Shown piece after piece: positions 45,834 to 58,157 of a stretch of 64,000 nucleotides of DNA. This DNA comes from Ziziphus jujuba (Eukaryota; Streptophyta; Magnoliopsida; Rosales; Rhamnaceae): assembly GCF_031755915.1 (NCBI RefSeq), contig NC_083389.1, forward strand, positions 13,385,001-13,449,000, given 5' to 3'. The number at the start of each line of letters is the position of its first letter. The first letter of the stretch is position 1. Made by a program: the position numbers and the translations under genes. Below the pieces are notes generated by a model. The model worked only from the letters and a program-made list of their open reading frames with translations, did not search any database and was not told the DNA's origin.

Positions 45834-47634
45834 ATGGATCCTTTTAATGAACATGTCCTCTCGGATGGGGATGGCACTGGATCACCATCCAGTGATATGG
45901 AAAGGCCGAATACATCATCCCCAAGGCGTAGAAAATGAGGGGCTACAACAATGAAAGGCCTTAGGAAGTATTTAGCGGGAAACAAAAGCTTGGAACCTCA
46001 ATATAATGAGGTTGGAGTTGCTATTAACTCTGAGGCCGTTCGACTAAACAATTTAGAGGGCTCGTTGACTAGGAGCACAATACCAATTAATATACCTAAT
46101 TGGAGAGATGTGTCCGATAGGTTAAAAGATAACCTATGGGCATCAATAAAGGTACGGAGTGCATTATTGTTAAATATTGTTTATTATGAATAATATTTAA
46201 TTGATGAAGATTTTATAATTCCTTTTTTGCATTTGTAGCTTGTATATATGCATTTTACTTGCATTTCTAACTTACCGCATTTACTTGTCAATCAATGTTA
46301 CTAAATATATATATATTTTAATTTTGCAGCAATATACGGGTAAGGATGATAGTTTTAGGAAGGCAACTTTAAAAGATTGTTGTGACAAATAGAGAAAATT
46401 CAAGAATTACTTATATAGATATTTTGTTCGACCATATATTGACACACCCAAAAATTTGAAGCATCGACCCTCAATTTATAAATTCATAAGCCAAGAGATG
46501 TGGGATGATTTTGTACAACAAAGGTTGTAGGATAAATTCCAGGTGTAGTTTTATTTAATGCACGTTAATGTTGTATTAAATTGTGCTGCCATGATTTATA
46601 TAAAAATTAAAATTTGTTATGGTGACTTATGTTATTTGGGTTTTCTAATATGTATGTTTATAACTTTTGTAGGCATTAAGTGAAAAATATTCGGAAAAAC
46701 AGCAATTAAACAAGTATCCGCATAGGATGGGTGCAATGGGCTACACGAGATTAGAAAGAGCCATTGTATGCAATTTATTTTTATTTACATTTAACCATAT
46801 TAATTTTGTCATTGTTACTTGATCACTTGCATTATTAAAATTAATTTATTTGTAATTTTGAAGCAACTTGAAAGAGGCACCGAAGATTATGTAGACCGAG
46901 ATGACTTGTGGATACGGGCACGTATGGGGAAGGATGAAAAATATGTAAATGAATAAACTGAACATGTAGCGGAAAAAATTGTGAGTATTGTATTTTTTAT
47001 GAATATTTGTTGCATATATTATTATTTAGTTCATTATTATATAAACTGATATATTCAATCATTTAAACAATATATTGTAGAATGACTTAAAGAAGAAGGC
47101 AACAGAAGGAGAAATTCAGCCTTCACCTTCGGTGGATATCCTAACACAAGCTTTGGGAAAAGAGGAGTATGGAGGTAGGCTTAGGGGTCGAGGCAAAGGA
47201 TACATGGTGAATAACTTTTTCCATACTCCTAAGCCGAGTTCACAAAAAAAGACCAAGTCAGAGGGAAGTGGAAACAATTCAATCTATGAGATGCTGCTCA
47301 AAGGTCTGGTGGCGATCGTCAGAAATTCAAGCAGCAGCAGCGCTGTCCAAGTTGATGCGCTCATATTGGCATATGGTATTGACATTCCGTCACTCACTCA
47401 TCCAGCCAATACTGTTGCTGCTCCTGGGACCCAAGTCGATGATGTTGCTGGTCAAGGGACCCCCCCAGCCGATGATGTTAATGCTCCTGGGACTCAAGTC
47501 GATGATGTTGCTGCTCATAGGACCCCCCCAGCAGATGATGTTGATGCTCTAGGGACCCAATTCGATGATGTTGCTGCTCATGGGACCCAATCTACATCTT
47601 GGATTGATGCTCCTCGAATCTATCCTGAGGTAAT

Positions 47635-47666
<32 letters not shown>

Positions 47667-49414
47667 GTTTAAGTGGCTTATTACTATCTATATAGCTCCC
47701 ATGGTTGAAGAGTCTTACCTACCGCCATGAGGTCATGGGATCGAGTCTTTAAGTTGAAGGAATATTGTCATGTGAACATATATTAATTTTTTTATTTTTT
47801 TTTTAAACTTTGCAGGGTGTAAAATGCAATCTTGCACAAGGCAATGTTGGCCATATAGTAGCATGTGGCACTTTGGTACCTTCGCTGCCAACGGATATGT
47901 GCCATGGTGTGAAGCTAGGTGCAGCAAATTATAAGGTCACTATTGATGATGTTATTGATGGATTTGGACCTTTGCTTATTCCGTCATTTGACATCATACA
48001 TGTCAGTGATGCTGAAGGTGCATTTGTTGCATGGCCAAGAGATCTTGTTATCTTGCCATCTGAGGAGGTATTGTTCGATGCAGCTATATATATTAATGAA
48101 GTTTAAAATAATTTTGTTTTTGTTCTATTTTAAATGTTGTTTGTTGATATTTATAGGGAAGCTCGAACAGGTCAAATGTTGAGAATGATCAAGCTGATAA
48201 TGTTGATCCCTTAGCGTTACCCCAACGATCCGAGAGTTGCTACGTCGGATCAAGGACGTCGATAGCGATCATTTATGGTTTTTTAATATGAAAAAAGAGA
48301 TCTTTGGGGAAGAACAACAGTTGGGCATAGCGAGTAGCGATATAAATGATTTTTGTTACATGCAAGAATTATCTTCCGAATGCATCTTGTTCTACATAAG
48401 GTAAACTAAATTTGGATGTCTTTATAACTAATTCTTTAATTTAATTAATTAAACACTATAATTACTTGTAATCGGATTATGTAGGCATTTATGTGAGGGA
48501 TTGACGGGCTCCTTCGAAAGGAATTATTGCTTTGTTCATCCGGATATTATTGCTTCGGTTGGTCATCCAAACCCTCATGAACGGATGATAAATATATTGA
48601 GTAGATGGCAAGATGAAAGAAATAATCAACTATAGTTCTTTCCCTACTGTGCAAGGTAATATTGTATTAGTTTTAATTGAATTATGTTGTGAAAATATTA
48701 ATTTCGAAAAACATCATATTAACTAAAATATTTATTGGTGTTTTTAGGATGTGTAGTTGATTTATACAAAGCAGTAGCATGGTTTTTTGATTCTTTGAAG
48801 ACTCATAAGAATATAATTGATAAGGATCTAAAAACTTTGATCGACGAGTAAGTTAATAACTCTAATATTTTTAATTAATTGTTCTTATATTGGATTTGTA
48901 CATTTGAAGCTACTATAAAATCTTATACAATATTTATATTTCTATATAGTTCCTTCATTGCATGGAACCAAGGAAAGACATTTGAAAAGAAACTTCGGTG
49001 GCAAAATACTAAGGTAATTATTATATATAAACTTAGCATTATTAGTTGTTGGTTAATTTAAATACTTGTATATATTCGTATCTAATATTACACATAATTT
49101 ACTGTTTGCAAATTTAGACACCGATGTAGCCTGAGAATACGAAATGCGGTTACTATATGATGACGATAATGCGAGATATCATTAGGCGCAAAGTTCCTCC
49201 CCGAGACTTAAAAGGAATGGTAAATTATTATTAATTTAATGATTTCATCATATTTCTATTATGTAATAATTAATATTTATGATTATTTGTATATGTATTA
49301 ACATAAGTTTCTCATGTTCAGTACGAAGGTGTCACTTGGTTACAAGCTGAAAATGTCAATGAATTTAGAGATGAATGGGCAACGGCGATGATCACAAGTA
49401 TCTCAAACCAATGA
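45834..49414 (+). pseudogene. CACTA second gene: Transposase_24, DUF8039 and Ulp1-like domains
   Basis: At least ten exons with GT-AG borders can be followed, starting MDPFNEHVLSDGDGTGSPSS: 45834-46151, 46330-46542, 46673-46765, 46864-46980, 47081-47629, 47816-48067, 48157-48400, 48485-48655 and more to TGA at 49412. The Transposase_24 region (KQYTGKDDSFRKATLKDCCD; YPHRMGAMGYTRLERA) is followed by DUF8039 (GTLVPSLPTDMCHGVKLGAA). A C48-like region comes last, with Cys in KCGYYMMTIMRDIIRRK. Stops include TGA 45936, TAG 46390, TAG 46528 and a TAA in exon 4. I see no His-Trp motif where the C48 His should lie, so the protease part seems inactive. Such genes supply the DNA-binding partner of TNP2. 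Confidence 0.8.
47405..47595 (+). repeat. In-frame coding repeat of 10-11 residue units
   Basis: Alternating units of the type APGTQVDDVAA and HGTPPADDV repeat about three times as a 63-bp period in the linker between Transposase_24 and DUF8039. The frame is kept through all units. Confidence 0.8.
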
Positions 49415-49579
49415 ATATATATATATGCATGGTAGTGAAATAGCTAGCTTTTGTTAATAGCTTTTGTTTGTACATATAAAATATCATAGACAAATTTGTG
49501 AAAATCGCTCATAAGGCAATATTTGTTTTGCATGAACTTTGGTTTTAAACATACCAAGTTTACAAAATTTCAAACAATA

Positions 49580-52143
49580 TTAAAAATAATTAAAATAAAC
49601 GGTGAACAGGTGACGCACAATATGCTTGAGAGTCGCCTGATACAAATAATGTAAAAAAAACAAAAACCATCACAGTTATGTGCTTCAATATTTTAACAGA
49701 TTATTTGATGCCAAAAGTAAAACAGATTGATAAATATTTTTACAAAACCAAAAGAAAAAAAATATTTAAATAAAAGGTGAACAGGCGACACACAAAATGC
49801 TTGAGGGTCGTCTGATACAAATAAGAAAAAAAAAATTCTGTGATGCTGCTTAAACATTTTCACTTGTTATTTAAAGTTGAAAGAAAATCAAATGTTTAAA
49901 ACTTACAAAAAACACACCAAAAAAAAAACTTTATACACTAATAGGCGACACATAATATAGCTTATGCGTCACCTCATAACAATAATATGTGTTCCAAAAA
50001 ATTTAAAATCCAAAACTGTTATTTTTCTTAAATATTTTCACTGGTTTTTAAAGTTGAAAGAAAATCAGATTGATTTATATTTTATGAAAAAAAAAATAAA
50101 TATATATAATGGAATAAGGCGACGAAAAAAATACTTACGCGTCGCCTGATACAAATATTTTTTTGAAAAAACAAAAAAAAAAAAAAAGCACTGCGATGCT
50201 GCTTAAACATTTTCACTTGTTATTAAAGTTGAAAGAAAATCAACTGTTTAATACTTACAAAAAACCCAAAAAAAAAATAATATACTAATAGGCGACGCAT
50301 AATAATGATTCTGCGTCGCTTGATATCAATAATATGTCTTCCAAAAAATTAAAACGCAGCACTGTTATTTTTTTTTAATATTTTCACTGGTTTTTAAAGT
50401 TGAAAAAAAAATCAAATTGGTTTATATTTTATGAAAAAAAATAAATATTTATACGCGAATAAGGCAACGCAAAATATACATATGCATCGCCTGATACAAA
50501 ATATTTTTTGGAAAAAACAAAAAAAAAAAAAACATTGTGATGCTGCTTAAAAATTTTCACTTGTTATTTAAAGTTGAAAGAAAATCAACTGTTTAATACT
50601 TACAAAAAATCCCAAAAAAAAATAATACACTAATAGGCGACGCATAATAATGATTCTGCATCGCCTGATATCAATAATATGTCTTCCAAAAAATTAAAAC
50701 GCAGCATTGTTATTTTTTTAAAATATTTTTACTGGTTTTTAAAGTTGAAAGAAAATCAGATTGGTTTATATTTTATGAAAAATATTTATATGGGAATAAG
50801 GCGATGCAAAATATACATATGCGTCGCCTGATACAAAATATTTTTTGGAAAAAAAAAAAAGCACTGTAATGCTGCTTAAAAATTTTCACTTGTTATTTAA
50901 AGTTGAAAGAAAATCAACTGTTTAATACTTACAGAAAACCCAAAAAAAAAATAATACACTAATAGGCGACGCATAATAATGATTCTGTGTCGCCTGATAT
51001 CAATATTATGTCTTCCAAAAAATTAAAACGCAGCACTGTTATTTTTTTAAAATATTTTCACTGGATTTTAAAGTTAAAAGAAATCAGATTGGTTTATATT
51101 TTATGAAAAAAAATAAATATATATAATGGAATAAGACGACGCAAAAAAATACTTACGCGTCGCCTGATACAAATATTTTTTGAAAAAAATAGAAAGAAAA
51201 AAAAAAGCACTGTGATGCTGCTTAAATATTTTCACTTGTTATTTAAAGTTGAACGAAAATCAACTGTTTAATACTTATAAAAAACCCAAAAAAAAATAAT
51301 ACACTAATAGGCGACGCATAATAATAATTCTGCGTCGCAATAATATGTCTTCCAAAAAATTAAAACGCAGCACTGTTATTTTTTTTAAATATTTTTACTG
51401 GTTTTTAAAGTTGAAAGAAAATCATATTAGTTTATATTTTATGAAAAATAAATAAATATTTATATGGGAATAAGGCGACGCAAAATATACATATGCGTCG
51501 CCTGATACAAATATTTTTTAGAAAAAACAAAAAAAAAAGCACTGTGATGCTGCTTAAACATTTTCACATGTTATTTAAAGTTGAAAGAAATTCAACTGTT
51601 TAATACTTACAAAAAACACAAAAATAAAAATTAATACACTAATAGGTGACACATAATAATGCTTCTGCGTCGCCTGATATCAATAATATGTCTTCCAAAA
51701 AATTAAAACGCAGCACTGTTATTTTTCTTAAATATTTTCACTGGTTTTTAAAGTTGAAAGAAAATCAGATTGGTTTATATTTTATGAAAAAAATATATAT
51801 ATATATATTTATATGGGAATAAGACGACTCAAAATATACATATGCATCGCCTGATACAAATATTTTTTGGAAAAAACAAAAAAAAAAAAAAAAAGCTTTG
51901 TGATGCTACTTAAATATTTTCACTTGTTATTTAAAGTTGAAAGAAAATCAACTGTTTAATACTTACAAAAAACCCAAAAAAAAATTAATACACTAATAGG
52001 CGACGCATAATAATACTTCTGCGTCGCCTGATGTCAATAATGTGTCTTCTAAAAATTAAAAATCCAGCACTGTTATTTTTCTTAAATATTTTCATTGGTT
52101 TTTAAAGTTTAAAGAAAATCAGATTGGTTTATATTTTATGAGA

Positions 52144-52195
<52 letters not shown>

Positions 52196-52780
52196 AGAAT
52201 AAGGCGACGCAAAATGTACCTATATGCGTCGCCTGATACAAATATTTTTTGGATAAAACAAAAAAGAAAAGCTCTCTGATGCTGCTTAAACATTTTCACT
52301 CGTTATTTAAAGTTGAAAGAAAATCAACAGTTTAGTACTTACAAAAAACCCCAAAAAACAAAATATTAAACTAATAGGCGACTCATAATATTGCTTATGC
52401 ATCGCCTGATATCAATAATATGTCTTCCAAAAAATTAAAAATCCAACACTGTTATTTTTCTTAAATATTTTCAATAGTTTTTAAAGTTGAAAGAAAATCA
52501 GATTGATTAATATTTTATGAAAAATGAAAATAAATAAATATAAGGGCATCAGGCGACTCACAATACGCCTATATGTCGCCGAATGTATATGTTTTGGGGA
52601 AAAAAAAATTATCTTTCTCATGCTACTTAAATATTTTCACTTGTTATTTAAAGTTGAAAAAAAATCAACTGATTAATATTTACAAAAATCTAAAAAAAAA
52701 AATTAATAATTTAATAGGCGACTCATAGACTTCGTTATGCGACGCCGGATATTTATAAGGTGGAACAAAAAAAAAAGAAT
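49580..52780 (-). repeat. Right CACTA satellite: about 19 units of about 170 bp arranged as dimers
   Basis: GGCGAC-based foldbacks recur near 49604, 49784, 49940, 50111, 50287, 50456, 50631, 50795, 50960, 51130, 51306, 51470, 51640, 51815, 51990, 52195, 52373, 52543 and 52708. From about 49.9 kb two types alternate: ATAGGCGACGCATAATAATG with CTGCGTCGCCTGATATC, and AATAAGGCGACGCAAAATA with CATATGCGTCGCCTGATAC, giving a 330-350 bp dimer. The linker AAGTTGAAAGAAAATCAGAT is the reverse complement of the linker in the left array, so the arrays are in opposite orientation. An (AT)n expansion lies at 52146-52193. Confidence 0.93.
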
Positions 52781-52899
52781 TAAAATACAGCTCTTTAAGT
52801 TTTCTTAAATATTTTCACCTATTTGAAAAGTTGAAAGAAAATCAGATTGATTAACAATTTTCTTTAGTGTAGCATTTAAACAATACAATTGATATAAAA

Positions 52900-53133
52900 T
52901 ATATGCACTCTATTACAGGCAGCTCTGTTGGGCTGAATATTCAACGACTCTTAACGGATGCGTCGTGTATCGTTGTTTCTCGCGACTTCTCGACGTCGAC
53001 ATTTTTCTTATGCATCGCTATTGGTCGAATTTTTACTAACGCATTAACCTCAGAGTTGTGGTTTTTTTTTTAGACGTATTTATTTCATAGTGTCGCTAAT
53101 AGTGTGTCGCTAGAGCTTAATTTTCGTGTAGTG
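52900..53133. repeat. Right subterminal region of the CACTA element
   Basis: Motifs TCGCGACTTCTCGACGTCG (about 52979) and GTGTCGCTAATAGTGTGTCG (about 53092) and the terminal GTAGTG occupy the last 230 bp. The region is shorter and less regular than the left end. Confidence 0.75.
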
Positions 53134-53136
53134 CAT

Positions 53137-53850
53137 ATGTATAAATGATTGAGCTTATGGATCTTGGTTTTGCTTTGAACTTTGCTTCGTTTGAGAAATG
53201 GAACAAGTGGCTTGTCAAGGCTATACAATTATATATATATATATATAGCATTTTAACGCTGATTTTTTTTTTTTTTGGACAATATCTTCTTTAATTGGGT
53301 GGTTTTAGGAATATAAACCAGACTTCTTATCATGACAAATTAAATACTATATTAAGTTATAATGGGAAGTTGGATTTATTTATATTCTAATTAATTTTCT
53401 GATGCTAGCTAAATTTTTGTTTGGACGATTGTTGTCGTTAATTATTTAATTAGATATATGGCTAGTAGAAGTAGGCGTTTTCTAATTTTTGCACTTCTTT
53501 GGTCTTTGTTCTTATTTCTGTTTTCTTTCAGTGAAATGAAATGTTCTTTCTTCTTTTTTTTTTTTCTTTTTTTTTTCATTTTAGGGAACAAAAAAAATAA
53601 TAATAATAAAATAAAATAAAAGAAAAGATTAACATATCCATATAACTATGTTTCCCGTATTGGCTTGAAGGGGTTGTACATTTAACTTTGAGCTGTCATT
53701 CCAAATGGAGAGACCTTACATGTAGACTTGATTGTTTTATGATCATCATAGTGTGGCAGAAAGATTTTGTTTTGAAAAATCAAAATGATATATATATATA
53801 TAATAATTCATTTTGCTGAGGAGGACGATTAGCTGTGTGGACGTCTAAAA
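53137..53850. other. AT-rich intergenic DNA
   Basis: No gene is visible. It contains (TA)n runs near 53230-53247 and 53789-53801 and a pyrimidine-rich stretch at about 53545-53580. Confidence 0.5.
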
Positions 53851-53854
53851 ATTT

Positions 53855-54292
53855 AATCGTTGTATTCAATTTAAAATTTAATGGATTTAAAATGAGTTAT
53901 ATAATTTAAAAGATTTGATAAATTGTTATGAAATTCTATAGAGTTCATAAAGCATTTATAAAAATGTAATAAAATTTTGAAGTTAAGATTGGATTTTATA
54001 TTAAGAATTTTCTTCACAATTTTACTTTAAAATCTTTTCAAATCTATTAAAATCTATCATTTTTTAAAATCTTTTAAAATTAATAACTTTTTGAATATCT
54101 ATAATTTTTTTAAAAAAATTTACAAAGTTCTAATTGACGTGTAGATTTTAATAAACTTTTATAAAATTCATTAAAATCTGAATTGAATATAATTGAATTT
54201 ATATGGATTTCTTTAAAATCTCAATCGAATACCTCTAAACTTTTAAATATTTTTAAAATTCTTTAAATTCTAAATTGAATACACCCCTAAAT
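53855..54292. mobile_element. MITE-like element with TGTATTCAATTTA ends (candidate)
   Basis: TGTATTCAATTTAAAATTTAA near 53861 is mirrored by TAAATTGAATACACCCC near 54271-54287. The interior consists of AT-rich AAATCTTTTAAAAT-type repeats, in keeping with common plant foldback MITEs of this end sequence. The target duplication is not clear. Confidence 0.45.
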
Positions 54293-54299
54293 GTTTAAC

Positions 54300-54800
54300 C
54301 TTAAAAACATAAATGTGTAAATTTATTTATAAATCCATCTTTTTTAAAACAGGGTGTTGTTCATCTACTATAGCATGTATATGCATATATATATATATAT
54401 ATAGTCTTTTTATGGTCAAATCCGACCTAACTAATATAGTGCGGATCAAAAACATGCAAAAAAACTTGATCATTGGATTCAAATGATGTTACTCGGACGA
54501 TTCAGATTATAAGGAAGCTTACATGTCAAAAATTACCATTCGCACCGAGCCTCTTTCTCCTCTTCTCCTTTTCTCCTCTTATACCCATTCGCACCAACCC
54601 TTTTCTTCTCTTCTCCTCTTCTCCTCTTATTCCCATTTGCATCTTCTTCTTCTCTTTTAGTGTTTTTTTCCTCTGCTTACACCACCATCTCTAGCTCCCA
54701 TGCAAGCTGTTCTAGGCCCGTCGTACCTAACTCAAACTTACCCACACACACAAAAAAAAAAAAAAAAAAATGAAGAAGAAAAAAATTACTAAAAAATTAG
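54300..54800. other. AT-rich DNA with a pyrimidine-rich tandem duplication
   Basis: A block of about 55 bp (CCATTCGCACC followed by TTCTCCTCTTCTCC) is repeated at about 54537-54590 and 54588-54650. The 73-residue frame across it is low-complexity and not supported as a gene. A (TA)n run lies at about 54383-54403. Confidence 0.55.
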
Positions 54801-54809
54801 AAAAAAAAA

Positions 54810-57800
54810 TTGATGGCCATTATATATAGATTTTTTTTTTCCAAAAAAGATAATTCTTAATTTTTTGTTAAATGTTTTGTCACATATTTATGTCACTGGT
54901 GTTAAAGGTTTATGTTTTCGGGAGTTAAACATTTGATTATATCGCAGGTTTTTTCTTGCTTTAATCTACTAACAATTCAGCTGTGTTTAACTGAATTTTT
55001 TGGGTATTTTTTTTATGGATTAAAATATAGGCACGGGTTGTCTGTTGCTATTTTCTTATTTTCATCCATGTCTACTCAATAATAATTTTTTTATCATTTA
55101 ATTTATATTATTAGATTGGTCATACTTTTAAACGATGTGACATTACACAATGATGAAAACTGAAGATAAAAAATAAATTAAAACATAATTAGAAGATTTT
55201 ATCCCTTCAATATAATGTTATGGACAAATATTATTATAATCCTTTTTATTTTGTTATTTTTCAGTATTATATTTCAATGAAAAATGTCAGTATAATTTTA
55301 TTATATTTTACTTTTGTTTTAATATGACATCATTTTTATAAAAAAAAATTTATAATAAAGTTAGAATTTAATTTGTTTATCCTTCATCCAATAAAATTCT
55401 TTTAGTCATTTTAAAAAATAAAAAATAATGAAAATTAATAAATGAAAATAATGTGATCAAATGCAACAATTAAATTTTTTTTTTCTTTGAATAAAAAAAG
55501 TACTTGCAAGTGTATTAAATGTGGATAAGCTTAACTTTTAAAGTTGAGGTAAAAACAATCATAATTATTATATGTAACTTACTATTTTTTTTTTTTTGGC
55601 GGATAAATTGGGGAGAAGGATTTTAGCATGGTATTTAGAAGATTTAGTAATATAATAACAAATATGAGTGTGTATGTATGTGTGTGTGTATTTTATTAAA
55701 AAATTTCTTAGAAATTAGGGAAAAAATCTATATAAGTGAAACAAAACAAAAAAATAATGGTCAAAGGAATGATAAATTGGTTAAATTCAAACTTTATTAG
55801 CAAGACTTTTGAAAGATAATGTTATATTGAAACAAATATAAAATGTGAGGAGATTATATTGATATTTTTCATAATAGGATTGCAGTATTGAAAAAAATAG
55901 CAAATGAGGGGTGCCAAAATGATGCTTATCCTAATGTTTTTAATCATTTATAACAATTTTCTTTTTTATTTTTTATCCACAATTTTTTAAATATAAATAT
56001 AAATAATTTATCAACTGAACTTTTCAATAGAATATTGGATGAGGCAAAAACAAAAAAAATGTCAAAATGCTCCAAATTACTTATTTTAATAATAGTCTTT
56101 TGATAATAAATTTCTTAATGCGTTTTGGTGTATTATAATTGGAGATCTCCAAAAGATGCTAATGTTCTTGAAAAAGTATTAAAAATTCTTTTACGAGAAT
56201 AATGTACTAAAGCGAAGCATGAAAAAAAAAAAAAAAAAAAAAAGGAAAAAGATACGACGTGAAACATGATGTCAAACATACATTAAATTCTAAAACTTAA
56301 ATTCGATTAAAAGATTCTCGAAGCAGTATTACCAAGCTATAATTGAAAAGGAATAAAATTCATCTAGACCTTTTTGGTTGTATTATAATTTATATTTAGG
56401 AAAAAAAATCGTTAATAAATTTTATATATATATATATATTTATATATCACAATAAATCCATTTTTTAATTTTTTAATTAATTTTAAAAATAAAAAATAAA
56501 GAGTTAGAAATCAGTATTTAATAATAGATTAATATTCTAAAAAGACATTTATAATCTTTAATAATTAAAATTAATTGACATCAATTAATAAATAAAGTTT
56601 GAATGATGATTTTTCAAGAGTATGAAATCTAATTATAATTAGAAAAAAATAAGAAAGTTTAAATGAAGCTTTTTATGAAAAACTGACCAATTACAGCAGA
56701 TTAGTTAAGTCAACCTCACTTGAACTCCTTCAATAGAATGTTGGACGAGGAAAAAAAAAAATGTCAAAATGCTCCAAATTACTTGTCTCAATAATAATCT
56801 TTTAAAAATAAATTTCTTAATGCATTTTCCTATATTGTAATCGGCGACCTCCAAAAGAAAGCCACGCACTAAATGTTCTTGAAAAGTATTAAAAAGAATT
56901 CTAGAGAATAAAGTACTAAAGCAAAGCATGAAAAAAGAAAAAAGAAAAAAAGAGAAAAGGAAAAAACAACAACGTGAAACATGATGTCAAACACCCATTT
57001 AAACCTAAAAGTTAAGTAACAACTAGAAAAGGGGTAAATTTTATTAAGACCATTTGATTTGATTGTAATTTGTATTTATATTCTATGTTTTTGAAAAATT
57101 ATAATTAATTTTTTTTAATTTTATATATTTATTAAAATAGATTCATTTATTAATTTTTTTAATTAATTTGTACAGTTAAAAATATAAAAAGAAGAGTTAC
57201 AAACTAAGTATTTACTAATGGATGAATACTTCAAAAATACAATTATAGTATTGTTAGAGTTAACTGACATAGACTAACAAATAAAATTTAAATAACAATT
57301 TTTTAAAAATATGGAATTCAATTATATTTAGAAAAAAAATAAGAAAGTCTAAATGAAAATTTTCCAAAAATTGGTACTATTTTTATTGTTAGAGGAGTGT
57401 GCTTTGCCAGTAATATGCCTTACATCCACACTAAATAGTAGATTTGAGTTATTTTCCTTTTTCCTCTAATTGTGAATACTATTATAATCCTAATTAAAAA
57501 TATATATATTATTTTTGTTATCAATTAACCTTCAAAAATCTTTTTTTTCTTTTTGAATTTAATTTTAAAATATATCAAATATTATGAAAATTATCTTCGG
57601 ATGATCAAACTAATAAATGATACGAAAAAGTATTTGGCAAATTATTTTTTTCTAAATATTTATATAATTTTGTCAGAGATTTATCAGAATGATATCTGTA
57701 TCCAGTATTGAAAAGGTAGGGAACACAGCGATGAGGTGGGATCAGTGATATACTAATTTCCTTAGCTTTGTGATATGAGTAGAATGAATTTGTCCGAAGA

Positions 57801-58157
57801 ATTTTATAAATCAGAAGATAACAATATATTGTCAGCTATTTAGAGGATGCAATTAAATAAAATGTTTTATGGAGGATCTGTTTAATCAAGAAGTAATTAG
57901 GAATTCTCAGCACAACCCACTGAAAACCCTGTGAAAATGACCAAAGGCTTTGGAGAATATATATATATATATATATGGGTCCGCAAAACAGCTCGATATT
58001 AAATTGTTATTAGGTTGTCTAATTAATCAAACCTTCATTAATTTGTTAACAGAAGTAAAATTATGCCAAATTATCAATAGGTTAATTAATTTAAATCAAG
58101 TAGCTGTAGATAGCTTTATTGAATAAAGAAGTGCAAAAGCTTATTCTAACCCCAATA
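54810..58157. repeat. Duplicated AT-rich flank, copy c (3' side of protease copy C)
   Basis: About 3.3 kb without a gene, colinear with copy b at 8160-11227. It shares the internal duplication (about 56080-56370 and 56770-57060) and the TG microsatellite (about 55670-55690, much shorter here). It keeps about 150 bp at 54855-55005 that copy a also has and copy b has lost. It shows the undisturbed sequence at the copia insertion site (about 57940-57953). Confidence 0.65.

Larger units (their letters stand above)
36504..53133. mobile_element. Complete CACTA (En/Spm) DNA transposon, about 16.6 kb
   Basis: The left end is CACTACTAGAA and the right end, read inward, is CACTACACGAA; both are flanked by CAT (36501-36503 and 53134-53136), the 3-bp target duplication typical of CACTA elements. 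Inside are a minus-strand TNP2 transposase gene and a plus-strand Transposase_24/DUF8039/Ulp1-like gene, transcribed away from each other. GCGAC motifs crowd both ends (36540-37390 and 52930-53133), and two palindromic satellite arrays lie at 42.6-44.5 kb and 49.6-52.8 kb. Both genes are broken, so this copy could move only with outside help. Confidence 0.93.

Noticed and set aside
47630..47670. A functional meaning for the many (TA)n runs
   Set aside because: They occur at more than ten places in intergenic and intronic DNA with no consistent position relative to genes.
54473..54694. A 73-residue frame with repeated PLIPI segments
   Set aside because: It is the translation of a pyrimidine-rich tandem duplication and has no domain or gene context.
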